64,000 nt of DNA from Rhodospirillales bacterium (GCA_023898765.1 CP060238.1:868001-932000); one strand, 5' to 3'; shown: positions 8,117-16,717, numbered from the stretch's first letter. The notes: generated by a model from the letters alone, not told the origin. A program made the numbers and translations.

Positions 8117-8335
8117 TTATTTCTCGCGGAAGATGATTCGGCCTTTGGTGAGGTCGTAAGGGGTCATTTCAACGACAACGGAATCGCCCTGCAGGACGCG
8201 GATACGGTGTTTGCGCATCTTCCCGGCCGCATGCGCCAGGATTTCGTGATCGTTCTCCAGCTTTACGCGGAACATCGCGTTGGGCAGGATTTCCGTGACG
8301 ACACCTTTAAATTCGAGTAGTTCTTCTTTTGACAT
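8117..8335 (-). CDS. infA: Translation initiation factor IF-1
   Basis: IF-1 binds the 30S A site during initiation. The 72-residue protein is a single S1/OB-fold domain with the family hallmarks EFKGVVTEILPNAMFRVKL, HEILAHAAGKMRKHRIRVL and VEMTPYDLTKGRI. Length is exactly as expected for the family. On the minus strand it follows the UPF0262 and hisG genes and precedes maf and rng, the common alphaproteobacterial order, although a protein-tyrosine-phosphatase-like gene often found between UPF0262 and infA is not present. Confidence 0.98.
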   Translation of the reverse strand: MSKEELLEFKGVVTEILPNAMFRVKLENDHEILAHAAGKMRKHRIRVLQGDSVVVEMTPYDLTKGRIIFREK

Positions 8336-8432
8336 TTCAACGGTTCAAGTTATCTGCAAGGGCTCTGGTATAGCGGAGTTTTCCTTCCGATGCAAAGGGG
8401 TTTTGTTTTCCGGTGTTTCCGGGGGCGCTATC

Positions 8433-8924
8433 TTACCGCCACAATCGCGGCTGCCCGATGTGCAGGGCGCAGATCAGGGTAAAAAACCGCCGCGCCGTTT
8501 CCATATCCATTTCAATTTTATCTTCCATGCGCTCCATCATGATTTCGGCCGCTTCGTTATGCAGGCCGCGCCGCGCCATATCGATCGGTTCCAGCTTTGC
8601 GCGCTGCCCCGCTTTGCGCGCTGTCTCATGACTTTCGATCATCAGGAAGTAATCGCGGATAATGCGCCGGTAGGGACTTAAAGACAGGATCAGAGAGGGG
8701 AGGTCTTCCTTGGCGTCATTTTGTATCTGAAAAATCAGTCGGTTATTCTGAATGGATAATTCAATACGGTACGGGCCGTTATCGTTATTTAAGGGCTGGA
8801 AAACGCTTTCCTTTATTAAATCCGAAATGGCCGTATCGCTTTCCCTGAGCATCTGCGCGGGGGTGCCGTTCCGGTCCGGAAACCGTAATGTAATATGGGA
8901 GATAGCGCTTTTGGATACGGTCAT
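8433..8924 (-). CDS. UPF0262 family protein
   Basis: A 163-residue protein matching the alphaproteobacterial UPF0262 family, whose function is unknown. Recognisable parts are ERE-like DTAISDLIKESVFQP, LILSLSPYRRIIRDYFLMIESHETARK and IDMARRGLHNEAAEIMMERM. No signal peptide or membrane segment is present. It lies six bases after hisG on the minus strand and 97 bases upstream of infA; the his-UPF0262-infA neighbourhood is conserved across alphaproteobacteria and is one of the best clues to the taxonomic origin of the window. Confidence 0.88.
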   Translation of the reverse strand: MTVSKSAISHITLRFPDRNGTPAQMLRESDTAISDLIKESVFQPLNNDNGPYRIELSIQNNRLIFQIQNDAKEDLPSLILSLSPYRRIIRDYFLMIESHETARKAGQRAKLEPIDMARRGLHNEAAEIMMERMEDKIEMDMETARRFFTLICALHIGQPRLWR

Positions 8925-8930
8925 ATCGTC

Positions 8931-9584
8931 TCAGGGGACCGCTTTCCGGAAGGCCTCGATCCAGCCCTGCATCTCTTCCGGCATTGTTTTGATCGCGCTG
9001 CGGTTGACGATCAGCCGGGCGGAGACATCGAGAATTTTTTCAACTTCAACCAGACCGTTGGCCCTGAGTGTCGAGCCGGTGGAAACCAGATCGACAATCT
9101 GGCGCGAAAGCCCCAGTCCCGGCGCAATCTCCATGGCTCCAGAAAGCTTGATACATTCGGCCTGCACGCCGCGCTGCGCAAAATATTTGCGGGTGAGATT
9201 CGGGTATTTTGTGGCGATACGAATGTGGCTCCAGCTTGCGGGCGTGTCCTTTGCGGCCAGTTCTTCCGGCATGGCGACGGACAGGCGGCAATGGCCTATT
9301 TTCATATCTATGGGGGCGTAGAGATCTTCATAATCAAATTCTTCCAGCACGTCCGATCCGGCAATGCCGAGATGGGCCGCGCCAAAGGCCGTGAACGTGG
9401 CCACGTCAAACGCCCGCACACGGATAATATCGAGATTGTCGTGGTTGGTGGTAAAGCGCAAAAGACGGGATTCCGGGTCGGCAAAAGCCGCTTCCGGTTC
9501 AATCCCCGCCTTGCGGAGGAGCGGAAGAAGCTCTTCCAGGATTCGGCCCTTGGGTACGGCCAGGATGCGTTTTTTATCCGCCAT
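8931..9584 (-). CDS. hisG: ATP phosphoribosyltransferase, short form catalytic subunit
   Basis: HisG condenses ATP with PRPP in the first step of histidine synthesis. At 217 residues this is the short form, which lacks the C-terminal regulatory domain and needs HisZ; a hisZ gene lies at 32918. Visible motifs are the N-terminal LAVPKGRILEELLPLL, AHLGIAGSDVLEE and the PRPP loop DLVSTGSTLRANGL. The ATG at 9584 (MADKKRIL) fits the family start better than the open-frame start at 9632. hisD, often next to hisG in alphaproteobacteria, is absent here. Confidence 0.95.
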   Translation of the reverse strand: MADKKRILAVPKGRILEELLPLLRKAGIEPEAAFADPESRLLRFTTNHDNLDIIRVRAFDVATFTAFGAAHLGIAGSDVLEEFDYEDLYAPIDMKIGHCRLSVAMPEELAAKDTPASWSHIRIATKYPNLTRKYFAQRGVQAECIKLSGAMEIAPGLGLSRQIVDLVSTGSTLRANGLVEVEKILDVSARLIVNRSAIKTMPEEMQGWIEAFRKAVP

Positions 9585-9656
9585 AGGGGTGTTGTAGCGA
9601 AAAAAAGGGACAAAAGACAAAGGAAAATTCACGGCGTGCCGTGTTTTGTTCGCCCT

Positions 9657-10322
9657 CTACCGGACGATCGGCTTTAAGCCCGTATAGCCCATATAGAATG
9701 AAAGCTTTGCCCTTCTCTCCTCAAGGCAAACGGCTTCCCGAAGAAGGGCGCCGTCCCTGAGGCTGTGTCCCATGTTACGGAGGGTATTGGATACGGTATG
9801 AATCTGTTCCAGAATGTCTTCCCCGCCCTGAAGATTGCGCCTGATCCATTCAAAGGTTGATATGGTGTCGTCGGACCAGGAATCTGTCTTTTTGCAGATG
9901 AATAAGGATTTTCCAACTTCCTTCTGAAAGAAGCCCAGGGCCTGCGCCTTGTATATAGCCGATTCCTCTGCAAATTTCTGCTCCTGTTCCGGCGTTTGCA
10001 CGTTTACGAAGAGTGGCGGAAAGAGACGGCTGCGCAGGGTTGGGGAAGAGATTTCAAGCCCCAGTATGCCCAGAGAACACGGCGGCTCTATTCTTCGCGG
10101 CGTTTTTGTCGCCGGGTCAAAAAACGTTGTGATGTCCCGGTAGGCTTTATCTATGCTGAGCGTCCGGAAATGCCGTTTGAACAGCAATTCGTTTGCGATT
10201 TCGCAAAGGAGGGCGTCGTTTTTATTTAGAGGACTCAGATGCAGCGCCCGTATAAGCCTGTAATCCTCATCTCCCTGTGTGCCTTGTGTTGTACCGCCGA
10301 ACGCGCCCGTTATGTTTTTCAC
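9657..10322 (-). CDS. Hypothetical protein (221 aa)
   Basis: I do not recognise this protein. It has no signal peptide or membrane segment and looks mostly helical, especially the C-terminal half (FEWIRRNLQGGEDILEQIHT, RNMGHSLRDGALLREAVCLE). The start is GTG at 10322 with GGAG about ten bases upstream. It lies between hisG and murA on the same strand with short spacers, so co-transcription with hisG is possible. Codon use resembles the neighbouring housekeeping genes. Confidence 0.65.
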   Translation of the reverse strand: MKNITGAFGGTTQGTQGDEDYRLIRALHLSPLNKNDALLCEIANELLFKRHFRTLSIDKAYRDITTFFDPATKTPRRIEPPCSLGILGLEISSPTLRSRLFPPLFVNVQTPEQEQKFAEESAIYKAQALGFFQKEVGKSLFICKKTDSWSDDTISTFEWIRRNLQGGEDILEQIHTVSNTLRNMGHSLRDGALLREAVCLEERRAKLSFYMGYTGLKPIVR

Positions 10323-10393
10323 AGAAATACTCCAACCCGTTACTTACGCAAACGTAATAAATATATGTAAAACATTAAAAGTCAAGGGGGCGT

Positions 10394-11665
10394 TTATTCC
10401 CCCCTGATTCGCTCGATATCCGCCCCGACGGCGGTGAGCTTGTCGACGATGTTTTCGTAGCCGCGGTCGAGATGGTATATCCGGTTGATGGTTGTCTGCC
10501 CCTCCGCGACCAGTCCCGCCAGCACCATGGCAACAGACGCCCGCAAGTCGGTGGCCATGACTTCCGCGCCTTTGAGCTTTTCCACGCCGCGAATGATGGC
10601 GGAATTTCCCTGTGTCGTGATATCCGCGCCCATGCGCACCAACTCCGGCACGTGCATGAAACGGTTTTCAAAAATGGTTTCGGTAATCATGCCGGCGCCT
10701 TCGCACAGGGTCATCATGGTCATGAACTGGGCCTGCAGGTCGGTGGCGAAGCCGGGATAGGCCTCGGTCATGATGTCCACGCCCTTGAGCTTGCTGCCGT
10801 TGCGGTGAACGAGGACGTCGTGGCCGTCCTGCTTTATTTCAATGCCGGCCTCCTGCAACGGGGCAATGAGCGCCGAGAGAAAGTCCGTGCGGGTGTTTTT
10901 CAGCCGGATATCCCCGCCGATAAGCCCGACGGCGCACATGTAGGTTCCTGTCTCTATGCGGTCGGGCAGGACGCTGTGGGTGGTGCCGTGCAGGGAGGAA
11001 ACGCCCTGAATACGGATTTCCGGTGTGCCGAGCCCCTCAATTTTTGCGCCCATTTTTATCAGGGCTTCGCCCTGGTCGATGATTTCCGGCTCCCGCGCCG
11101 CATTGGACAAGACGGTTTCCCCGTTTGCCAGCGTGGCGGCCATCATCAGGTTTTCGGTGGCTCCGACGGACACTTTGGGGAAGGTGATATGCGCCCCTTT
11201 CAGGCCGGATTTCGGCGCTCTGGCCTTGATATAACCGTCCTCGATTTCGATCTGTGCGCCCATGGCTTTGAGGCCCATAATGTGGAGGTCCACAGGACGT
11301 GTGCCGATCGCGCAGCCGCCGGGAAGGGAGACTTCGGCCTGCCCGTGACGGGCCAGCAGGGGGCCGAGGACCAGGACGCCGGCGCGCATTTTCCGCACCA
11401 GATCGTAAGGCGCGATGTGGGATTTAATCTCTTTGGCCCGAAGGAAGGCGATATTGTCGCTGCGCAGGGCGACGTCGACTCCCAGATGGTCGAGAAGCTG
11501 CGCCAGCGTGCGCACGTCTCCCAGCGTGACAGGCATGTTTTCAAGCTGGACCGGCTGGTCCGTCAAAAGGCTCGCGCACATATGCTTGAGGGCGGCGTTT
11601 TTGGCGCCGCTGACGGGGATGGTGCCGTTCAGGCGGTTGCCGCCGTGCAGACGCAGCTTGTCCAG
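10394..11665 (-). CDS. murA: UDP-N-acetylglucosamine 1-carboxyvinyltransferase (apparent CTG start)
   Basis: MurA adds enolpyruvate from PEP to UDP-GlcNAc, the first committed step of peptidoglycan synthesis. The 423-residue core matches end to end: SGAKNAALK near the N-terminus, PGGCAIGTRPVDLH with catalytic Cys118, and TDLQAQFMTMM. Homology starts at DKLRLHGGNRLNG. No ATG, GTG or TTG is near that point: the only in-frame ATG (11851) lies 126 bases inside dcd, giving an implausible 62-residue extension. CTG at 11665 fits the family start, with GGAGAGG 14 bases upstream. It follows dcd on the same strand. Confidence 0.93.
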   Translation of the reverse strand: MDKLRLHGGNRLNGTIPVSGAKNAALKHMCASLLTDQPVQLENMPVTLGDVRTLAQLLDHLGVDVALRSDNIAFLRAKEIKSHIAPYDLVRKMRAGVLVLGPLLARHGQAEVSLPGGCAIGTRPVDLHIMGLKAMGAQIEIEDGYIKARAPKSGLKGAHITFPKVSVGATENLMMAATLANGETVLSNAAREPEIIDQGEALIKMGAKIEGLGTPEIRIQGVSSLHGTTHSVLPDRIETGTYMCAVGLIGGDIRLKNTRTDFLSALIAPLQEAGIEIKQDGHDVLVHRNGSKLKGVDIMTEAYPGFATDLQAQFMTMMTLCEGAGMITETIFENRFMHVPELVRMGADITTQGNSAIIRGVEKLKGAEVMATDLRASVAMVLAGLVAEGQTTINRIYHLDRGYENIVDKLTAVGADIERIRGE

Positions 11666-11726
11666 CCCGGAGGGTTTGACCTCTCCGTGGGTAAAGGCGA
11701 CGAGGTGCGGGGAATCGTTCGATTCC

Positions 11727-12362
11727 TTATTTAAGCCGGGGAAGGGTGACGCCGGTCTGCCGCATGTATTTTCCGTCTCGGTCTGCGTAGCTTGTTTCAC
11801 AGGGGGTTGATCCTTTAAAAAATAAAAATTGCGCAACGCCCTCGCCGGCATAAACCTTGGCAGGCAGGGGCGTCGTATTCGAAATTTCCAGTGTCACATG
11901 GCCTTCCCAGCCGGGCTCCAGCGGTGTGACGTTCACGATCAGGCCGCAGCGCGCGTAAGTGGACTTGCCCAGGCAAATCACAAGCACGTCTTTGGGAATG
12001 CGAAAATATTCGATGGAGCGCGTCAGCACAAAACTGTTGGGCGGAAGGATGCACACATCCGTTTCGCGGTCGACGAAGCTCTGGCGGGAAAAATCCTTCG
12101 GGTCGACAATGGCGTTGTCCACGTTTGTAAAAATCTTGAATTCGCGGGACGCGCGCGCATCGTATCCGTAAGAGGACAGGCCGTAGGAAATGGCCCCGTC
12201 GGCTTTTTGTTTTTCCTCGAACGGCTCGATCATGCCTTCGCTCAGCGCCAGATCCCGGATTTGATGATCGGCCAGAAGGCCCGGCAACCCGCCACGGGTG
12301 AGCGCAGCCTGAACCTCGTCATCGTTTGCCGTGTGTTTAGCGGTTTTGCGATTTTCCATCAT
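11727..12362 (-). CDS. dcd: dCTP deaminase
   Basis: Dcd deaminates dCTP to dUTP for thymidylate synthesis. The 211-residue protein has the family core: ISYGLSSYGYDARASREFKIF, LGKSTYARCGLIVNVTPLEPGWEGH, and catalytic Glu159 in HVTLEISN. The N-terminal 30 residues are an extra, poorly conserved leader before LADHQIRDLA. Two adjacent ATG codons (12362, 12359) could both start it. The gene overlaps the 3' end of a 45-residue ORF upstream and precedes murA, a pairing seen in other alphaproteobacteria. Confidence 0.95.
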   Translation of the reverse strand: MMENRKTAKHTANDDEVQAALTRGGLPGLLADHQIRDLALSEGMIEPFEEKQKADGAISYGLSSYGYDARASREFKIFTNVDNAIVDPKDFSRQSFVDRETDVCILPPNSFVLTRSIEYFRIPKDVLVICLGKSTYARCGLIVNVTPLEPGWEGHVTLEISNTTPLPAKVYAGEGVAQFLFFKGSTPCETSYADRDGKYMRQTGVTLPRLK

Positions 12363-12474
12363 CCTGTCTCTCTTTCGCCTGGTTTTTGCGCTTTTTCAGG
12401 TTTTCCCGCAGGGCGGCCGCGCGCAGGTCGGCCTTGCTTTGCGTGGCGGCCGGAGTCTCTTTTTGCTGCGTCAT
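12337..12474 (-). CDS. Small basic protein upstream of dcd (45 aa)
   Basis: A 45-codon ORF starting ATG at 12474, with AGGA ten bases upstream, and ending TAA at 12337, overlapping the dcd start by 26 bases. The product is basic and helical, with a core RAAALRENLKKRKNQAKER. Short proteins with an LRxNLxxRKxQAR core occur at similar places in alphaproteobacterial genomes (from memory of the family, not checked). The overlap suggests translational coupling to dcd. Its function is unknown. Confidence 0.6.
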   Translation of the reverse strand: MTQQKETPAATQSKADLRAAALRENLKKRKNQAKERQDDGKSQNR

Positions 12475-12591
12475 TGTGGCATTCCTGTGGCCAGTTTCCG
12501 AAATAAACCAAAATTAAAGAGGGACTATAGGCGAAAACACGCTTGAGAGGCCAGAGTTTTTATTGTACCGTCCGCCCTGTCCTTAAGGCAG

Positions 12592-12666
12592 GCCGCGGTA
12601 GCTCAGTGGTAGAGCGCACCCTTGGTAAGGGTGAGGTCGAGAGTTCAATCCTCTCTCGTGGCACCA
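12592..12666 (+). tRNA. tRNA-Thr (GGT)
   Basis: A complete 75-base cloverleaf starting GCCGCGGTAGCTCAG and ending with encoded CCA. The anticodon loop TTGGTAA gives GGT. The acceptor stem GCCGCGG pairs with TCGTGGC through two G-T wobbles, and the T-arm GTTCAATCC is intact. Confidence 0.98.
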
Positions 12667-12717
12667 TCCTGCGCCATACGAAGCGAGACAGGTTAAAACA
12701 AAGCAAAAAAAATCGTG

Positions 12718-14286
12718 ATGTCTTCTCCCGCGCCTTATTCGAACGATCCTCAGGATTTATTCCGGGCGGGCGAGGAGTCTTTGCAGGCGGGCCGGTTTGA
12801 ACAGGCGGTTGCCTGTTTTGAAAAACTGCTGGCGCTGCGTCCGGAAGATGCGCAGGTTCATTCCAGACTGGGGGTGGCCCATATTTCTTCGGGGCAGGCG
12901 GAAAAGGCCATCGCGTGCTTCAGGGACGCTATCGCCCGGGACGCCTCTTTCCTGCCGGCCTACCAGAATCTGGCGCTGGCTTTGTGCGAGGCGCACCGGC
13001 TTGAAGAAGCGCAGGCGGTTTGCCGGCAGGGGCTGGAGATCGATCCCGCCTGCGTTCCCGTTTATCTGGTGCAGGCCAAAATCCTGAATCTGGCCGGGCA
13101 GAGTGAAGCGGCGGAAGGTGTTCTTCAAAAAGCGCTTGAAATAGAGCCGGGACATCCGGATGTGCGCGGCAATCTCGGCACGGTGCAGGCGTTGCTGGGC
13201 CGCCGGGAAGAGGCGGTTGAAAATCTGGAAAAGGCGCTGGCGGCGCAGCCTCTGAATGTCTCTTATCACCGGTCCCTTGCGTCTTTTAAAAAATATGAAG
13301 GGCCGGACGATCCCCATATTCAGGCGATGCAGGCGGCGCTGAAAGACACGCGTTTGCAGGTGGGAACGAAGGCAGGGCTCTATTTCGCGCTGGGGAAAGC
13401 CTGTGAGGATTTCGGGGATTACCCAGCGGCCTTTGCGAATTATGAAACGGGCAATGCCATGGTAAGCGCTGCGATCCGTTTTTCGCTGCCGCGCGTTGAG
13501 ACGTATTTCCGGCAAATTTGCGGCTCTTTTACCCGCGCATTTTTTGACGCGCACAAAGGGGCCGGGCTGCGCGACGAAACGCCGGTTTTTATCGTGGGGA
13601 TGCCCCGCAGCGGCACGTCCCTGGCGGAACAGATACTGGCCTCGCATGCCGATGTCTACGGCGCGGGGGAACTGCATGACGTGTTTCATCTGTTTGCGCA
13701 GGAGCTCAATCTTCTGCCGCAGGATTACGCGGCGCATTTTGCGGCCCTGACGGAGGATAAAATCACGGCTTGCGCGCAGGCGTATCTGGCGTCTTTGCGG
13801 AAACACGATCCGGCGGCTCGATTCATCACGGATAAAATGCCGCTGAATTTCCGCTATATCGGTTTTATCAAAACCATGTTTCCGCAGGCGAAGATCATTC
13901 ACTGCATCCGCGATCCGCGCGATACCTGCCTGTCCATCTTTAAACAGCTTTTTGTCGGGTCGCTGCCTTTTGCGTATGACCAGGTTCATATTGCGGGCTA
14001 TTACGGCCTGTATCGTGAGATGATGGCGCACTGGCATCGTGTGTTCCCGGGGGAGATTCTGGATTTTCACTATGAGGAATTAATCGGGGATCAGGAAAAA
14101 GGGACGCGGGTTCTTTTGGATTATTGCGGGCTGCCGTGGCAGGACTCATGCCTTGATTTTCACAAGACGCAGCGGGCGGTGACGACGGCCAGCGCCGCGC
14201 AGGTGCGCAAGCCTATCTATAAGGGGGCGCGCGGCGCCTGGAAAAACTACGAAGAGTTTCTGGCGCCGGAGATACTTGATCTTTAG
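12718..14286 (+). CDS. TPR-repeat sulfotransferase
   Basis: A 522-residue fusion of an N-terminal tetratricopeptide array (about residues 10-190, repeats such as LFRAGEESLQAGRFEQAVAC and LGVAHISSGQAEKAIACFRD) and a C-terminal sulfotransferase domain. The PAPS 5'-phosphosulfate loop FIVGMPRSGTSLAEQIL sits near residue 290, and the 3'-phosphate motif is in IIHCIRDPRDTCLSIFKQ. Such proteins transfer sulfate to peptide or carbohydrate acceptors; the substrate is unknown. It starts 51 bases after tRNA-Thr and its last four bases overlap the end of the convergent lipoprotein gene. Confidence 0.85.
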   Translation: MSSPAPYSNDPQDLFRAGEESLQAGRFEQAVACFEKLLALRPEDAQVHSRLGVAHISSGQAEKAIACFRDAIARDASFLPAYQNLALALCEAHRLEEAQAVCRQGLEIDPACVPVYLVQAKILNLAGQSEAAEGVLQKALEIEPGHPDVRGNLGTVQALLGRREEAVENLEKALAAQPLNVSYHRSLASFKKYEGPDDPHIQAMQAALKDTRLQVGTKAGLYFALGKACEDFGDYPAAFANYETGNAMVSAAIRFSLPRVETYFRQICGSFTRAFFDAHKGAGLRDETPVFIVGMPRSGTSLAEQILASHADVYGAGELHDVFHLFAQELNLLPQDYAAHFAALTEDKITACAQAYLASLRKHDPAARFITDKMPLNFRYIGFIKTMFPQAKIIHCIRDPRDTCLSIFKQLFVGSLPFAYDQVHIAGYYGLYREMMAHWHRVFPGEILDFHYEELIGDQEKGTRVLLDYCGLPWQDSCLDFHKTQRAVTTASAAQVRKPIYKGARGAWKNYEEFLAPEILDL

Positions 14287-14906
14287 GAGGCCGGTTTTTC
14301 TTTCGCAGGAGGCCGCCAGCCATGGGTCCATGCGTCCAGCGGCACCACATGGGCCGGAAAGCCGTTATCTTCAAACCAGCTGTCCACGGCATATCTTTCG
14401 CCGGTTTCTACCTCGCGGATGGTGGCGGTCTGGTGGGTCCAGCGTCCGCCCCCGATAAAGGGCAGGCGGATTTGCGGCTGCTCGATTTCGTGGAAGGCCA
14501 GATGTCCGCGCTGGCGCAGCAGGTCCAGATAGATGGTGGTGTTGGTGCTTTCATCCACGCAGTCGAGCTGTCCTTTTCCCATTTTGATAAAGGTGCCGTG
14601 GATATCCTTGTCCGTTCCGGTCATGGCGCCCACGACGGTTTCAAAAACGCCGATCGCTTTTTCAATACGGGCGCGTTCCTGCGCGGCCGTTTTGGACGGG
14701 GCGGGGAATATCTTATCAATCTGTTTCCACTGCTGCCTGTTCAGTTCCACCAGATCGTGTTTGGGGCAGCCATAGCTGTGGCAGTGCGGAAATTGTTCGA
14801 GCGTGGGGGCGGGAATATTCTTGGAGGCCAGATATCTCTGATAAGTCTTGAAGTCCTGCGCGCAGCCGCTGAGGAAGAACAATGTTAAAGCGAATAAATA
14901 TTTCAT
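14283..14906 (-). CDS. Hypothetical lipoprotein
   Basis: A 207-residue exported protein. The N-terminus MKYLFALTLFFLSGCAQ is a lipoprotein signal with lipobox LSGC (Cys15). The mature part contains paired Cys (FPHCHSYGCPKHD) and a motif DCVDESTNTTIYLDLL that recalls cysteine-protease-like folds, followed by TGERYAVDSWFEDNG; no catalytic assignment can be made. It overlaps the xthA stop by four bases (ATGA), so it is translated in the same operon, and converges on the sulfotransferase gene. Confidence 0.7.
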   Translation of the reverse strand: MKYLFALTLFFLSGCAQDFKTYQRYLASKNIPAPTLEQFPHCHSYGCPKHDLVELNRQQWKQIDKIFPAPSKTAAQERARIEKAIGVFETVVGAMTGTDKDIHGTFIKMGKGQLDCVDESTNTTIYLDLLRQRGHLAFHEIEQPQIRLPFIGGGRWTHQTATIREVETGERYAVDSWFEDNGFPAHVVPLDAWTHGWRPPAKEKPAS

Positions 14907-15673
14907 GCGGCAATCTCTAAAAGAATGGGGGTATGGTCGGAGGCTTTTTCTTCCCCGCGCGGGCTTTTATCAATGGTGCAGGATTCCATCCGGTCTGTCA
15001 CGGGGGGGGATAAAAGAAAATGGTCGATACGCAGGCCGTGGTTTTTCGGCCAGGCACCGGCCTGATAATCCCAGAAGCTATACTGGCCTTTCTCTTCGTT
15101 ATGGATGCGGAACGCGTCCGTCAGGCCGAGATTTAAAAGGCTGCGGAAGCGGCTTCTGGTTTCCGGGCGATAGAGCGCGTCGCTTTCCCATCCTTTCGGG
15201 TCGTAACAATCCCGCGCCTCCGGGATCACGTTGAAATCGCCGCCGACAAGGAAGGGGATTTCTCCATCGCGCAATTCTTTCAGGCGGGCGTAGAGCCTCT
15301 CCATCCAGCCGAGCTTGTAATCAAATTTTTCACCGGGCGCGGGGTTGCCGTTGGGCAGGTAGATATTGATGAGGCGCAGGCCGTCATATTCCACCTCAAG
15401 ATAGCGCGCCTGCTCGTCCGTCTTGTCTCCGGGCAGGCGGTCCAGAACGGCACGGACCGGTTTTTTCGACAGGACGGCCACGCCGTTATAGGCTTTTTGG
15501 GAAACATATTCGGAGCCGTAGCCAAGGGACTCGCATTCGCCGGCGGGAAAGTCCAGCCCCTTAAGCTCCTGAAGCATCAGGACGTCCGGCCGGTTTGCCG
15601 CCAGCCAGTTTTTGACGTGGTCCAGGCGGGCCTTGATCGAATTGACGTTCCATGACGCGATTTTTATTGACAT
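14903..15673 (-). CDS. xthA: Exodeoxyribonuclease III
   Basis: ExoIII is the AP endonuclease and 3'-exonuclease of base-excision repair. The 256-residue protein shows the EEP-fold motifs in order: ASWNVNSIKARL, LMLQELKG with the metal Glu, YLPNGNP, GGDFNVIP, LRIDHFLLS and ASDHTPIL with the catalytic Asp-His. The ATG at 15673 is preferred over an upstream in-frame TTG. The downstream lipoprotein gene overlaps its stop, and it is divergent from the unknown gene at 15724. Confidence 0.95.
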   Translation of the reverse strand: MSIKIASWNVNSIKARLDHVKNWLAANRPDVLMLQELKGLDFPAGECESLGYGSEYVSQKAYNGVAVLSKKPVRAVLDRLPGDKTDEQARYLEVEYDGLRLINIYLPNGNPAPGEKFDYKLGWMERLYARLKELRDGEIPFLVGGDFNVIPEARDCYDPKGWESDALYRPETRSRFRSLLNLGLTDAFRIHNEEKGQYSFWDYQAGAWPKNHGLRIDHFLLSPPVTDRMESCTIDKSPRGEEKASDHTPILLEIAA

Positions 15674-15723
15674 AATCAAAACTTCTTGCTATTTCCGGTT
15701 TCCGACAGATATGAAAGAGTACA

Positions 15724-16419
15724 ATGACAAGAAAATTCAGTTTGGCAACCTGGTTTCGAAGGGCCGTTGGGAAATACAGGGAAGAGATGCGGAAATACGA
15801 GGAAGACCGGCGGCAGATCAACCGGCAGAAAGCCATGCTGGCTCCCGGCGCCCTTGTTTTGTTTCCCGATTTTTTTAAAGCGGCGGTTGCCCCGGCGATG
15901 AAGGCGCACGGCAAGAATTTTGCGGCGACATTTGGCGTGGGCGGCCGAAAAATAGAGGATATTTTGTATCAACTGTCCGATTTAAAGGAAATTCCGGTCC
16001 ATTTTCTTGCTTTTGACGCGTTGTCCGGCAGAAGTCAGGAAAATGCGGCCGAGTATCTTGCAGTGGCCGTCAAAGAGGTGGCCGCCTACATAGAGGCGCA
16101 GGAAAAGACTCTCGGCCCGGACGAGGAACTGTTGGCGGGCGGTATGCCTGTTGCGGAATACAAGAAAAATCTTAAGGAAAATGTGCAAAAGAAAGATTTG
16201 ATTACAGCCTTCTTTTTGAAAGATATCATGTTCGCCATGGATATGTGCTGGAGATCGTCCCTGAGCGGTCAGGGGATAGGAATTATGCGCTATGAAACAT
16301 CTTCGCTGGTGCGGGGGCAGGGGCATCATGTCGTTCAGTTCTGGAAGGATGTAAATGAGCTCGAAGATTACAGGCGGCTTGTTGAGCGGCCCGGAAATCC
16401 CGCGCCCCGACCGGGCTAG
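15724..16419 (+). CDS. Hypothetical protein (231 aa)
   Basis: I do not recognise this protein. It has no cleavable signal or membrane segment. The N-terminal 45 residues are basic and helical (VGKYREEMRKYEEDRRQINR), and the rest is probably helical with a conserved-looking SDLKEIPVHFLAFDALSG stretch. It is transcribed divergently from xthA and followed by the 83-residue ORF at 16455, which starts 35 bases after its stop, so the two may be co-transcribed. Codon use is like that of the surrounding genes. Confidence 0.6.
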   Translation: MTRKFSLATWFRRAVGKYREEMRKYEEDRRQINRQKAMLAPGALVLFPDFFKAAVAPAMKAHGKNFAATFGVGGRKIEDILYQLSDLKEIPVHFLAFDALSGRSQENAAEYLAVAVKEVAAYIEAQEKTLGPDEELLAGGMPVAEYKKNLKENVQKKDLITAFFLKDIMFAMDMCWRSSLSGQGIGIMRYETSSLVRGQGHHVVQFWKDVNELEDYRRLVERPGNPAPRPG

Positions 16420-16454
16420 GGTAAAAACTTTTACTTTTTTAGGGAAAGACAGAA

Positions 16455-16706
16455 ATGATGAGTATGTTTGTGCAGACCATAACCCTTGAAGAAGGGGGAA
16501 CATTTAACCTTGTTCCGCTTGGCTCGGGCTCCCTTCGCCGTTTTTTTGAAGAGGTCGGCGTTTCTCCTCCCGCCCTTGTGGGGGGTAACCAGCTTCAGAT
16601 TCGAAGCAGCGACATCGATACGTTGAACCGGGTCATGTCCGTTGTGGTTCAGCAGGTTGTTTCGGGAAGACGCTCCATTTCAGATCCGAAGATACTGGCG
16701 CCGTAA
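16455..16706 (+). CDS. Small hypothetical protein (83 aa)
   Basis: I do not recognise this 83-residue protein. Three in-frame ATG codons lie in the first four positions (16455, 16458, 16464), and AGGGAAAGA upstream can serve as ribosome-binding site. The sequence contains alternating hydrophobic strands (TLEEGGTFNLVPL, NQLQIRSSDIDTLNRVMSVVV) and no export signal. It follows the unknown gene at 15724 and converges on erpA, whose stop is only 11 bases beyond. Because the spacing to the upstream gene is short, a two-gene unit is plausible. Confidence 0.55.
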   Translation: MMSMFVQTITLEEGGTFNLVPLGSGSLRRFFEEVGVSPPALVGGNQLQIRSSDIDTLNRVMSVVVQQVVSGRRSISDPKILAP

Positions 16707-16717
16707 ATATAACAGGC

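Noticed and set aside
10472..11734. 420-codon plus-strand open frame across murA
   Set aside because: It is the antisense shadow of the conserved murA gene; the translation is His/Gly/Ala-rich with no family features.
12757..14070. 437-codon minus-strand frame across the sulfotransferase
   Set aside because: Antisense to a gene with clear TPR and PAPS motifs; composition typical of a shadow frame.
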